This document shows positions 8,848 to 17,587 of a stretch of 64,000 bases of DNA, piece after piece. The notes below the pieces were generated by a model that worked only from the letters and a program-made list of their open reading frames with translations, did no database searches and was not told where the DNA came from. Location: NCBI RefSeq assembly GCF_000621565.1, contig NZ_KK211306.1, positions 359,611 to 423,610 on the forward strand, given 5' to 3'. Origin of the DNA: Butyrivibrio sp. LB2008 (GTDB taxonomy: Bacteria > Bacillota > Clostridia > Lachnospirales > Lachnospiraceae). Positions within the stretch are counted from its first letter, which is position 1. Each line of letters begins with the position of its first letter. The position numbers were made by a program, and so were the translations under genes.

Positions 8848-10956
8848 TCACGCTATTTTATTTACACAATCTGTGATTTTTTCTTGTGACTGTACGCTCG
8901 GATTCACGCCAAGTGTAGTCTTTATTATTATTTTGTCGAATATCATATACATTGCGGGAAGCACCAGCAAAACAGTAAACATACTGATTATCGCGCCCCT
9001 CGACATAAGTCCGCAGAGAGATCCGATCATATCAATGCTGGATATAAGTCCCACACCGAATGTTGCCGCAAAAAAGCTGAGCGCACTGACAATTACCGAC
9101 TTCATACAGGTTGTCAGTGTAATAAGCGTCGCTTCTTTTTTGTCATGACCTGCGTTTCTCTCAGACAAATACCTTGTAGTCATCAATATCGCATAGTCAA
9201 CCGTAGCTCCGAGCTGTATGGTTCCAATAACTACCGATGCTATGAAAGGAATTTCCGTTCCCATATAGTAAGGAATTCCCATGTTCACAAAAATTGCAAA
9301 CTCGATTACCGCGACCAGAATAAACGGAAGTGACGCCGACTTAAGTACCAGTGCGATTATCAGGAATACGAAGCCTATTGAAACCGCGTTTACAACCTTA
9401 AAGTCATGATCCGTTATATCTATAAGATCCTTGGTACAAGGCGATTCTCCTACAACCATCGCCTTCTTGTCATATCCTTTTACTATGCTCTGAACCTCAT
9501 CGATCTGGGCGTTTATCTCGTTTGTAGCCACTTTGTAATCGCTGGTCAAAAGAACCACTTTCCAATCTTCGCTTTCCAGCGCATCAAAGTATTCCTCCGG
9601 GATAAACTCTTTCGGGACTGCAGGCCCCAGAATGGCATCTGTACTGAGCACTGAGATGATACCGTCAGTATCCTTAAGCTCTTGTATCATCTTATTCGTT
9701 GAGACGCCGTCGAGATTCTTATCAATAAGGATCATATATGCGGAGTTCATGTCGAACTTCTCATCTACTTTCTTGGCCCCGCGAATGCTTTCAAGGCTGT
9801 CGGGAAGCCTGTTTGTAAGATCGTAATATACCTCTGTGCGATTATTTCCATATACTGCAGGCACGATAAGTAACAGGAATATCAGGAAAAAGAGCTTGTA
9901 ATGTTTCGCAATCATCTTGGGGATTCTTACAAATTCGGGCAAAAGAGGCTTATGTCTTGTTTTTTCCAATGCCTTATCAAAAATAAGTATCATACTTGGA
10001 AGTATGGTGACGCATCCGATAACTCCCAAAACAACACCCTTTGCCATAACAATTCCAAGATCCATTCCAAGTGTGAATGTCATAAAGCAGAGCGCCAGGA
10101 ATCCCGCTATAGATGTTATCGAGCTTCCGACAACAGACTTAAAAGTTGAATCTATGGCATTTTCCATTGCTTCTTTTCTATTGGAATTCTTTTCAAGTTC
10201 TTCCCGGTAACTGTGCCAGAGGAATATCGAATAATCCATGGTAACGCCTAGCTGCAGTACCGCGCTGAGCGCCTGAGTTATAAAAGAAATCTCTCCTTTA
10301 AAGAAATTGCTTCCCATGTTATATATAATCGACATTCCTATGCTAAGAAGGAAGAATACCGGAATCAGGTAGGAATCCATTGTTATCGAAAGAACAAGCA
10401 CTGACAGGATAACCGATACACCGACATACATAGGAGTCTCAGTTTTCGTAAGGCTCTTCATGTCGGTTACTATCGCACTCATTCCGCTCATAAAGCACTG
10501 CTTATCAGAAATTTTCCTGATATCATCAATTGCCTTAAGCGTCGGATCGGATGAAGTTCCCTCATCAAATACCACAAACATCATTGTGGCATCACCGTTG
10601 TTAAAAGCCTCATACACCTCACTCGGAAGCATTGTCATCGGAATTGAAAGATCCATTACCGAGTCATACCACAGGACATTCTTGACATGATCGACCTGCT
10701 CTATCTTTGCTTTCAGAGCCGCAACGTCTTTTTCCTCCATACCTTCTGTCACATACAAGACAAAAGAACCCGTTCCAAACTGGTTTAGCAGGATATCCTG
10801 TCCCTTCATGGTCTCGATATCCTTTGGAAGATACGACAAAATATCATAGTTTACTCTCGTATTGATATATCCGATCACAGCCGGGATAAGAAGCCCGATT
10901 GCAACCAAGAGTATCAGATATCTTAGTTTTACAATTATGTGAGAAATCTTTTTCAT
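8848..10956 (-). CDS. MMPL/RND-superfamily exporter
   Basis: 702-residue membrane transporter of the MMPL type, driven by proton motive force. It has two homologous halves: TM1, an extracytoplasmic domain, five TMs, then the same again. Each half carries the Asp-Tyr pair expected in the proton-relay helix (VTMDYSIFLWHSYRE in the first, ATVDYAILMTTRY in the second). The start was set at the ATG 10954-10956 with GAGAGG seven bases before it. The upstream 12-codon extension has no RBS. It is the first gene of a two-gene operon with the heptad lipoprotein and lies behind a promoter overlapped by two TGACCATTAGTCA palindromes, next to a TetR gene. Likely substrates are lipids or amphiphilic drugs, by family only. 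Confidence 0.9.
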   Translation of the reverse strand: MKKISHIIVKLRYLILLVAIGLLIPAVIGYINTRVNYDILSYLPKDIETMKGQDILLNQFGTGSFVLYVTEGMEEKDVAALKAKIEQVDHVKNVLWYDSVMDLSIPMTMLPSEVYEAFNNGDATMMFVVFDEGTSSDPTLKAIDDIRKISDKQCFMSGMSAIVTDMKSLTKTETPMYVGVSVILSVLVLSITMDSYLIPVFFLLSIGMSIIYNMGSNFFKGEISFITQALSAVLQLGVTMDYSIFLWHSYREELEKNSNRKEAMENAIDSTFKSVVGSSITSIAGFLALCFMTFTLGMDLGIVMAKGVVLGVIGCVTILPSMILIFDKALEKTRHKPLLPEFVRIPKMIAKHYKLFFLIFLLLIVPAVYGNNRTEVYYDLTNRLPDSLESIRGAKKVDEKFDMNSAYMILIDKNLDGVSTNKMIQELKDTDGIISVLSTDAILGPAVPKEFIPEEYFDALESEDWKVVLLTSDYKVATNEINAQIDEVQSIVKGYDKKAMVVGESPCTKDLIDITDHDFKVVNAVSIGFVFLIIALVLKSASLPFILVAVIEFAIFVNMGIPYYMGTEIPFIASVVIGTIQLGATVDYAILMTTRYLSERNAGHDKKEATLITLTTCMKSVIVSALSFFAATFGVGLISSIDMIGSLCGLMSRGAIISMFTVLLVLPAMYMIFDKIIIKTTLGVNPSVQSQEKITDCVNKIA

Positions 10957-11030
10957 ACTATACCTCTCATAGAGCCGCTGTACTGCTACCAAATAAATCG
11001 ATTAATCCGGTTTCAGCAATAACGTTTTTA

Positions 11031-11077
11031 TGACCATTAGTCATTTATGGTATATCACCTTTATGACCATTAGTCAA
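11031..11077 (-). promoter_or_regulatory. Exporter promoter with two TetR-type operators
   Basis: Minus-strand -35 TTGACT (11072-11077) and -10 TATACC (11049-11054) are 17 bp apart. TGACCATTAGTCA, an imperfect palindrome with TGAC/GTCA half-sites, occurs twice, at 11064-11076 (over the -35) and 11031-11043 (just after the -10), 33 bp apart. Binding by the adjacent TetR protein would block the promoter. Confidence 0.8.
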
Positions 11078-11218
11078 TAATTAACCGAAAAAGATTTCTC
11101 AATTTTTATTATCTTATGCTTACTCCCTTCACATTCTCACCCTTAAGCGCAAAAATCCCCTTTCAATAACCGATTAAAATGCCTGATTATCAAAAGAGGG
11201 ATTATCTGATTTTACACG

Positions 11219-11248
11219 CTGTTAGTTATCGCTAACAGTTTTTATTTT
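11219..11248 (+). terminator. Hairpin plus T run ahead of the TetR gene
   Basis: CTGTTAG / CTAACAG with a 6-nt loop, followed by TTTTTATTTT on the plus strand. It could terminate a short transcript or serve as a second palindromic operator in front of the regulator. Confidence 0.4.
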
Positions 11249-11346
11249 ATTTCATTTTCTTTTTCATGTCAATAAAACGGCTATTTTGTCTTAATAACTT
11301 TCCTAAATTTATGTTATATTTAATTTATAAAGAGAAAGGTGAAAAA

Positions 11347-11949
11347 ATGGGAAAAGCAGATCAAAACAAAAAAGCAAAACTGGAAAGATTACTAAATACT
11401 TCCTTTGAGCTTTTTACTTCAAAGGGACTTAACAAGACTTCCATATCGGATATCGTAGAAAGGGCGGGCGTTGCAAAAGGAACTTTCTACTTGTACTTCA
11501 AGGATAAGTATGACATTCGAAACAGGCTTATCGCGCACAAGTCAAGCCAGTTGTTCATACAGGCTCACGAGGCGCTCAGCCACGAAAATCTGACAGAATT
11601 TGATGACAGGTTAATATTTATAATGAATTATGCATTGGATTCTCTTGCAACAAACAAGGGACTTCTCTCTTTTATCTACAAAGACCTTAGCTGGGCAGTG
11701 TTCAAAAAAGCACTCAATACAAATGTAAGCAATTCAGACGATGAATTTGTCACCATATACAACAAGATGCTCGAAGAATCAGGTCACAAGTTCAAAGATC
11801 CCGAAGTTATGCTCTTTATAATCATAGAACTTGTCGGCTCAACAGGCTACAGTGCCATCATGTACAACGATCCCGTTTCGCTGGAAGAACTTAAGCCACA
11901 CCTTGAGCAGACTGTAAGAGGGATAATACGGAATTATATTGTGGAATAA
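11347..11949 (+). CDS. TetR/AcrR-family transcriptional repressor
   Basis: 200-residue regulator. The N-terminal HTH is clear: LLNTSFELFTSKGLNKTSIS, then DIVERAGVAKGTFYLYF (residues about 12-50), and the rest is a helical ligand-binding domain. It is transcribed away from the exporter operon. The intervening region holds two identical palindromes over the exporter promoter, so it most likely represses the MMPL exporter and lipoprotein and is released by a substrate of the pump. The start was placed at the ATG at 11347, which has AGAAAGGTG upstream. An extension of 27 codons upstream is open but has no RBS. Confidence 0.9.
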   Translation: MGKADQNKKAKLERLLNTSFELFTSKGLNKTSISDIVERAGVAKGTFYLYFKDKYDIRNRLIAHKSSQLFIQAHEALSHENLTEFDDRLIFIMNYALDSLATNKGLLSFIYKDLSWAVFKKALNTNVSNSDDEFVTIYNKMLEESGHKFKDPEVMLFIIIELVGSTGYSAIMYNDPVSLEELKPHLEQTVRGIIRNYIVE

Positions 11950-12043
11950 AAGAAAATGATTATTTGACGATAATGAACCGTGATGGCAATATATGAATTG
12001 AAAAAGGTGCTACCGATAAACGGTTAGCCCTGAAATATAAAAT

Positions 12044-12108
12044 GGTTAAGAATTAATCGCTCTATGTTTTTCTGAGGCATCAGAAACATCGAGCGGTTAT
12101 TTCTTAAC
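12044..12108. terminator. Bidirectional terminator between convergent genes
   Basis: Long imperfect stem (GTTAAGAA..CGCTC..ATGTTT..TCTGA with its complement, loop GGCA) between the TetR gene and nagA, which converge here. Confidence 0.75.
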
Positions 12109-12112
12109 TATT

Positions 12113-13414
12113 CTATATTTCATTAATCCTGCTCCCTCTTGCAAGCACCATCTTCACATCAAGTGTCTCCTTATCAAGAAGCACCAGATCTGCGTACTTG
12201 CCCGGAGTGATAGAGCCTGTAACATCATAGCAGCCTGCTGCCTTGGAAGGAGTTACAGTTGCCGAATATACAGCGTCTTCAAGAGAAATCCCAGCTTGCT
12301 TAACTGCATATTTAAGGCATCCCATGAGATTCGTCACAGAGCCTGCAATTGTGCCGTCGCTAAGTCTGGCTTCATTCCCTCTTACAGATACAGGTTGTTT
12401 TCCAAGCTCGTACTCGCCGTCATCAAGACCAGTTGCCATCATAGAGTCACTTATAAGCGCTATCCGCTCTCGTCCAAAGAGTTTAAATGCAGTCCTTATC
12501 ATTGGTGCCGCAACATGAATACCGTCACAGATAAGCTCAGCGATCACACTTTCATTCTCCGCCGCTGCCGCGATTGGTCCGGGATTCCTGTGATGGAGCG
12601 GCGCCATCGCATTAAACAAATGTGTGACATGGCAGGCTCCACTGTCAAAAGCTCTTTTTGCAGTATCATAATCGCAATCAGTATGTGCTATTGAGACTCT
12701 GCATTTCCCCGAAACTTCCTTTATAAAATCCATTGAAGGAGTATCTTCTTCGGGTGCGATATCACAGAATCTGATAGTCTCTCCCGATGCCTCATATAGC
12801 CTGTTAAACATATCTATATCGGGCTTTCTGAGATACTTCGTATTCTGCGCGCCACACTTCTTGGCAGATACAAAAGGGCCTTCCATGTTTATTCCGTAAA
12901 GCCAGGCAGTTACTGCAACATCTCTCCTGCTCTCAACTTCTCCATCATAATCTTTGCCATATCTACTGCTGCACTCTATACTCTGATCACTATCGCAGCG
13001 GTTGCCACAATCTCTACTCTGATCACTATTACATCGGTTGTCGTAATCTCTACTCTGCTCTCTTCTAAACTCAGCAGCAGCCTTCATTATCCTTACAAGT
13101 TCATCTTCAGCAAGTGTCATCGTCGCAGGCACAACCGTGGTTATGCCGTTCTTTGCCTCATATGCAAGAATCTTCTTGATTGACTCTATCTTTCCATCGC
13201 AGAAGTCCACGCCATCGCAGCCATGCAGATGAATATCAACAAGCCCCGGAATTGCATAACATGAGCTTGCATCAATGATCTCGCCATCGGAATGTTTGCC
13301 TTCCCAACTGTCACCACTCTTACCGCCATCGGAAAAGACCTCTCCATCCACATATATATCTTTCTTTGCAAATCTTCCTTCTTCCGTAAATACAGATGCA
13401 TTCTTGATAATCAT
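12113..13414 (-). CDS. nagA: N-acetylglucosamine-6-phosphate deacetylase
   Basis: Zinc amidohydrolase that converts GlcNAc-6-P to GlcN-6-P and acetate in amino-sugar recycling. Visible landmarks are VDIHLHG (H62, H64), the metal-ligand Glu in MEGPF (E178), H244 in IAHTD, H265 in HVTHLFNAM, H300 in CDGIHVA and the catalytic Asp D323 in LISDSMMATG. At 433 aa it is about 40 residues longer than usual. The excess is an insert at residues about 119-158 made of three 12-residue units (DQSRDYDNRCNS-like), coded by 36-bp tandem repeats. The gene is monocistronic with no nagB beside it. The ATG at 13414 has only a weak RBS. Confidence 0.92.
   Translation of the reverse strand: MIIKNASVFTEEGRFAKKDIYVDGEVFSDGGKSGDSWEGKHSDGEIIDASSCYAIPGLVDIHLHGCDGVDFCDGKIESIKKILAYEAKNGITTVVPATMTLAEDELVRIMKAAAEFRREQSRDYDNRCNSDQSRDCGNRCDSDQSIECSSRYGKDYDGEVESRRDVAVTAWLYGINMEGPFVSAKKCGAQNTKYLRKPDIDMFNRLYEASGETIRFCDIAPEEDTPSMDFIKEVSGKCRVSIAHTDCDYDTAKRAFDSGACHVTHLFNAMAPLHHRNPGPIAAAAENESVIAELICDGIHVAAPMIRTAFKLFGRERIALISDSMMATGLDDGEYELGKQPVSVRGNEARLSDGTIAGSVTNLMGCLKYAVKQAGISLEDAVYSATVTPSKAAGCYDVTGSITPGKYADLVLLDKETLDVKMVLARGSRINEI
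12944..13051 (-). repeat. 36-bp tandem repeat inside nagA
   Basis: Two well conserved 36-bp units (12980-13015 and 13016-13051) and a more diverged third (12944-12979). The unit length is a multiple of 3, so the frame is kept and each adds 12 residues rich in Asp, Arg, Cys and Ser. Confidence 0.85.
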
Positions 13415-13561
13415 ACGTACCGTCCCGTTTTACATAATATAATTAGACAATTGCTAATTAGACAATTCGAATGCGCTATTACTGCATCCCCAGATAAGTT
13501 TCTTCTTTTTCTTTGCTTTATCTGTAATTTTGTACGTTTTCCGCTAAGATAATCCGCAGAG

Positions 13562-13827
13562 TCACAGATAGATATTTCTATTTACTCAATATTTATCTGT
13601 ATTTTCCTTCGTTTTTCTCTTTTATAAACCACAGAAACACAGATAAGCTATATCCATTATACAATTCTTATCTGTGTTTTTTCGCTATTTTTCTTTGGGA
13701 CAAACCAAAAAACACAGATAAAAGCCTTCATCTCCACCGTCTCTATCTGTGTTTCCTTATAATTCCAAACCAGAATCTTCATATATTCACAGATAAACAT
13801 AATCTCTTATACATTTCTTATCTGTGA
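13562..13827. repeat. Array of four regularly spaced hairpins
   Basis: Four copies of the inverted pair ACAGATA...TATCTGT with stems at 13562-13600, 13636-13678, 13711-13753 and 13787-13827. Copy starts are 74, 75 and 76 bp apart. The stems (AACACAGATAA / TTATCTGTGTT at best) are conserved while loops and spacers differ. It lies in the gene-free gap upstream of nagA. Confidence 0.8.
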
Positions 13828-13848
13828 TTCTCTATAATTCTATCCGAA

Positions 13849-14011
13849 ACTAGTGTGCTGTCACGCTGACTTTTGATCAATTACGTAGTGAAATAATTTA
13901 TGTACAAGGCGGAGGGTTGAGTCGATGTGAGCACCGATGATTGACGACAACGCAGTACATGAATTATTTCACAAGTAATTTATCAAATTGTCACCGTGTC
14001 AGCACAATAGT
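13849..14011. repeat. 163-bp palindromic element (copy B)
   Basis: Two 56-bp arms are near-perfect reverse complements, starting ACTAGTGTGCTG and ending CAGCACAATAGT, around a ~50-bp centre containing TTGAGTCGATGTGAGCACC. Ends, length and centre resemble the element at 31909-32074. It is MITE-like, with no coding capacity. Confidence 0.7.
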
Positions 14012-14037
14012 CCATAACATTTTACATCTTGATGTTT

Positions 14038-14283
14038 CTACATAATATACTTAGAGAAATCAAATCTGCAATATATGCTAAATCTACGAAATCTGTCAAA
14101 TCTGTCAAATCTACAATATCTGTTTTTGTATTCATTCCCAAAACAAGTGCCGTAGTTATAAAATTGTTCCTCAGTTATCGAGAACTTACCTTCGCTCCAC
14201 AACAGAAATCCTATAGTACCAATAAAAAACACCAAAAAATACAAAAAAAACACTCCAACTACCGAAAGTACTCTTTCCACCAT
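14038..14283 (-). CDS. Small single-TM protein of unknown function
   Basis: 81 residues from the ATG at 14281-14283, which has AAAGGAG eight bases upstream. One strong transmembrane helix (VVGVFFLYFLVFFIGTIGFLLW) follows a short basic start. The C-terminus is odd, with a run RFDRFDRFRRF coded by 9-bp near-repeats. The tail may be a recent slippage product, or the ORF may be decaying. Translation is supported by the RBS and TM helix only. Confidence 0.45.
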   Translation of the reverse strand: MVERVLSVVGVFFLYFLVFFIGTIGFLLWSEGKFSITEEQFYNYGTCFGNEYKNRYCRFDRFDRFRRFSIYCRFDFSKYIM

Positions 14284-14368
14284 TTGTTTCATCTCCTTTG
14301 TTTTGATAAAACCATGATAAATAAAATACATTTCTGTAGATTGAAGTGAATCTTAATATAACCTTAAT

Positions 14369-17300
14369 TCAGCTCGTTTCTCTAATCCGCTTCATCAGCA
14401 CATCATACTTCTTGTCATACCCGTACCTGTCTCCGTACAGCAAAGCCTTCATAAGGACAGAATGTGCCTCCCTGCCTCTCCTGCCGTAGCCGTTGCAAAG
14501 ACCATTAACAAAGCTAAGACCACTACCTAAACCACAGCCCAATCCTCCGCCAAACAGAAGCCCGCAGCCGAGTCCGCGCCCTGCGGCGCTGTAATACTTT
14601 TTAAGATAATCAAAAATATCTTTATTGTCCTGATCGACGTTCACAACATATAAGCCGGCAAACGTCTCAAAGCTCATAAACCTCTCATCTTCCGCAGAAT
14701 CTACGCCGCTCATGATTCCGACGTCATCACAGTTTCCGACGATCACGTTTGAACTGAGCACTGCCTCGTAGGCAAGGATATTTTCAAAAGAGCCGTTATC
14801 CTCATACCATCTCGGCACAGGAACTTTCACATCAGAATTCCTCAGAAGATTTATATAATGGCACTGCTCCCTGATATAGAGACTGTTGTACTTCTCCGAA
14901 TTTGAATACCTCGTATTTGTAAACGTGCTGTAATACTTAAGCACATTCTCGGATTCCACGTGTCCGTCCCAGATTTTCATCAGGTCCGTTGTTCTTCCCA
15001 TCTGGAACATATCAGGAATCGCTCCGACAAGCTTTCCGTCTGTCTTCCTGCCATCATACATATTTTTATTTACAAAAAGAACTCTCTCATCAAATATCCT
15101 GTACTCAGGATTATATGAATCCATTATCTTCTTCCAGTAATTATAAAAATCAAGAAGCGTCGCATTTTTAAACACATGACAGGAATCCATCTTAACAAGG
15201 TACCTTGTCTGCACCATCTTTATCGCCGTGCTGCCAAGAGCCTGCAACATATTTATTTCATTCAGGTCTTCATCCTTTGAATTATCAAGATGGACGCTCA
15301 CCCTCGCACACTTTTTTTCCACAAAACAGATCTTGTCGCAAAGCTTTTTGATATGTGCAGGAACAACCTCATCCTCCCAGGTTCCAAGAATAATCTTTGC
15401 CCCCGGAAAAAATCTCTTTATAGAATAAAGACATGCTATAGTATTTAATTCCTCGGATATCTCTACCTTTCCCGTGACCATAAATGTCACATCTTCAGGC
15501 CTCACCGGATCCAAAGCATTTTCATATTTTTCAGCAACGCTCTTTTTATAATTTCGCGCAGCATTGCTCCATTTGAGAATGTTGTAATAATCGGGAATAT
15601 CCTTAAGCCTCTTTTTGTAATTCCTTCGTAAAAGTGCCAGTTCTCTTTTTACAACAATATTATCCAGAGCGCCGTACTTCCTGCAGAGCTTCAGCCAGTA
15701 CTCATAGCTTGTGTTGTATTTGTAAGCCGCAGAATTATTGATATACAAAGCTTTCGGAAGTACCACTTTACTTATGGAAAACTCAGCGCAAACGAAGTTA
15801 TTGGCAACAAACCTCTCGTATTCCATGCGAAGCTCCGGTGAATCATCAGTCACACTCCTAAGCCCCACAAACTTAGATAGCATCGGATTGTAACTGTTCA
15901 CATAGAAACTGTATGCAATATGCTGCTCCGGCATCAGATTACATCTGTACTCGCTCTTAAAATCTCTTTTGCCCACATCCTTATAAAGGTCTGCCGAAAA
16001 GAGCTTTCGAAGGTCGCAGGTAAGCCCCATATACCACCAGTTGGAAATGCCAAAGTTGGTCACACCGCTCTTTGAAGTAGAAAGAGCCTCAACCATGATC
16101 CTACGTGATACAACAGACTGCGTCGTGACATATTTGGATACCCTGTTATAAATATCGAGGAAGTCTGCACCGGTGAGCATCATATCACTTCGCATCACAA
16201 TGCAGTACTTCATAGAACACGCTTCAGCCCCTGCGCGGCAGCTTACAAGTTCCCGATTTACATTATTCTTTTGCTCATGTGGATATTTCCTGATAAATCC
16301 GCAGTATCCCGGATCTTTACTCTTCACAACAATATCAGCGTCAAGATTATCTGCATTCTCCCCGTCAAATGTCGACAAAATAACCTGCGCCCCCGGAAGA
16401 TACTTTCTGATACTTCTTATCGTTTCATTTGTCGTCTCTTTTATCTCGCCATGGACAACAACGCCTATATCCCCGGCATCTATGATCTCGCTGTAATAGC
16501 TTGATGCATATTCTTTATCAAATTTTCTTTTCCCAAAACTCTTAAAGGCACCGGAAACTCCGGTAACAAAAGGCTTATAAAGTGCCCTTATCTCTTTGGG
16601 CAAAAGTTTCTTTATCCTTTTACAGATTACTTCCCTCATGACAAAAGGCGGTATATCCAGCAGATTTTTGAGCTCAACCTTCAGAAGATAGCGAAGATAT
16701 CCCCCGGCATCTCCGCAGCAGTAAAAGCCGTAGATTCTCTCCCAATCCTCATGCGTATAGCAATTCTGAGGCGCAGCCTCTTTCCTGTAGATACTGCCAT
16801 CAAGCGTCTTAAGACCTATATCGTCATTACTAAGTATTATGAGATTTGCGGCAAATGTAGCCTCACTTCGCTCTATATCTGCCCTGCCGTATTTCTCAAG
16901 ATCTTCCGGCGGCTCAAAGCCAATTGCCTTTTTAAGAAAGCTTATCCAAAGATAAGCCTCCGCGTCATATCTGTATGTTGACAAGGAAACATCCGGATAA
17001 TGCTTCCACATCATATATTCTTCATCTTCTTTGGAAAATAAGGGAACGTCAAAAAGCCTTACCAGGTCCTTTGTATATCCGAAAAAGAAAATGTCCGAAG
17101 GATGGTAAGCTCTTTTCATATCTGAAAAAATGTACCGCGGATTTCTCGAATAGAGCTCACAGCAAATAACCTTGTGCTCAAAAATCTTGTATTCGGTACA
17201 TTCTCTGTTATATATATTAAAATATTCTTTGAATCCGTCGCCGCTCAGATAAAAATCTGTGCGCAGCTTCATCGCATACGCGGTCTTCGTTTGCAAAAGA

Positions 17301-17575
17301 CCTTTATAAGTCGAAACTATCTGTCTGTTAATATTGTTTTTTGGCGAAAACGGAACATTTAATTCATCAAACCCGCCCGGATCTTCGCAAAAAACAACTT
17401 CATCATATTCAAGCCCCTCTACATCAGTTCCTTCCCATGTAGATAATATAATAAACGCTCCGGGAAGCTCTTTTCTTATACTCTTAAGACATATAGGTGT
17501 TTTTTCCCTGTCTACTGCCCCCTGAACAACAACTGTAATCTCCTTATTATCAATCAGTCCCATGTTTCTTCCCAA
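14369..17575 (-). CDS. Triple-domain WavE-like glycan synthesis protein
   Basis: 1,068-residue protein holding three copies of a domain like the WavE family (LPS/polysaccharide glycosyltransferase-like), at about residues 13-290, 370-625 and 695-990. Each copy opens with a beta strand and 'G-x-V/I' (TVVVQGAVD, GVVVHGEIK, TFMVTGKVE), then S-I-(R/K)-x-PGA-(F/Q/K)-I-I/V-L, an N-N-x-N-R or EIN segment, and an Asp of a putative DxD-like site (LRTDFYL D107, MRSDMML D464, VKMDSCH D797). No TM segments are seen. Near residues 1000-1040 there is a Gly/Leu/Cys-rich stretch. The start is TTG at 17573-17575 with GAGGTGA upstream, or ATG four codons later. It is the last gene of the operon after a nucleotidyltransferase and a GT4. 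Confidence 0.8.
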   Translation of the reverse strand: MGRNMGLIDNKEITVVVQGAVDREKTPICLKSIRKELPGAFIILSTWEGTDVEGLEYDEVVFCEDPGGFDELNVPFSPKNNINRQIVSTYKGLLQTKTAYAMKLRTDFYLSGDGFKEYFNIYNRECTEYKIFEHKVICCELYSRNPRYIFSDMKRAYHPSDIFFFGYTKDLVRLFDVPLFSKEDEEYMMWKHYPDVSLSTYRYDAEAYLWISFLKKAIGFEPPEDLEKYGRADIERSEATFAANLIILSNDDIGLKTLDGSIYRKEAAPQNCYTHEDWERIYGFYCCGDAGGYLRYLLKVELKNLLDIPPFVMREVICKRIKKLLPKEIRALYKPFVTGVSGAFKSFGKRKFDKEYASSYYSEIIDAGDIGVVVHGEIKETTNETIRSIRKYLPGAQVILSTFDGENADNLDADIVVKSKDPGYCGFIRKYPHEQKNNVNRELVSCRAGAEACSMKYCIVMRSDMMLTGADFLDIYNRVSKYVTTQSVVSRRIMVEALSTSKSGVTNFGISNWWYMGLTCDLRKLFSADLYKDVGKRDFKSEYRCNLMPEQHIAYSFYVNSYNPMLSKFVGLRSVTDDSPELRMEYERFVANNFVCAEFSISKVVLPKALYINNSAAYKYNTSYEYWLKLCRKYGALDNIVVKRELALLRRNYKKRLKDIPDYYNILKWSNAARNYKKSVAEKYENALDPVRPEDVTFMVTGKVEISEELNTIACLYSIKRFFPGAKIILGTWEDEVVPAHIKKLCDKICFVEKKCARVSVHLDNSKDEDLNEINMLQALGSTAIKMVQTRYLVKMDSCHVFKNATLLDFYNYWKKIMDSYNPEYRIFDERVLFVNKNMYDGRKTDGKLVGAIPDMFQMGRTTDLMKIWDGHVESENVLKYYSTFTNTRYSNSEKYNSLYIREQCHYINLLRNSDVKVPVPRWYEDNGSFENILAYEAVLSSNVIVGNCDDVGIMSGVDSAEDERFMSFETFAGLYVVNVDQDNKDIFDYLKKYYSAAGRGLGCGLLFGGGLGCGLGSGLSFVNGLCNGYGRRGREAHSVLMKALLYGDRYGYDKKYDVLMKRIRETS

Positions 17576-17587
17576 TCATTGGTCACC

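Noticed and set aside
13849..14011. Insertion sequence
   Set aside because: Inverted arms are present but there is no transposase ORF. A non-autonomous element is the most that can be said.
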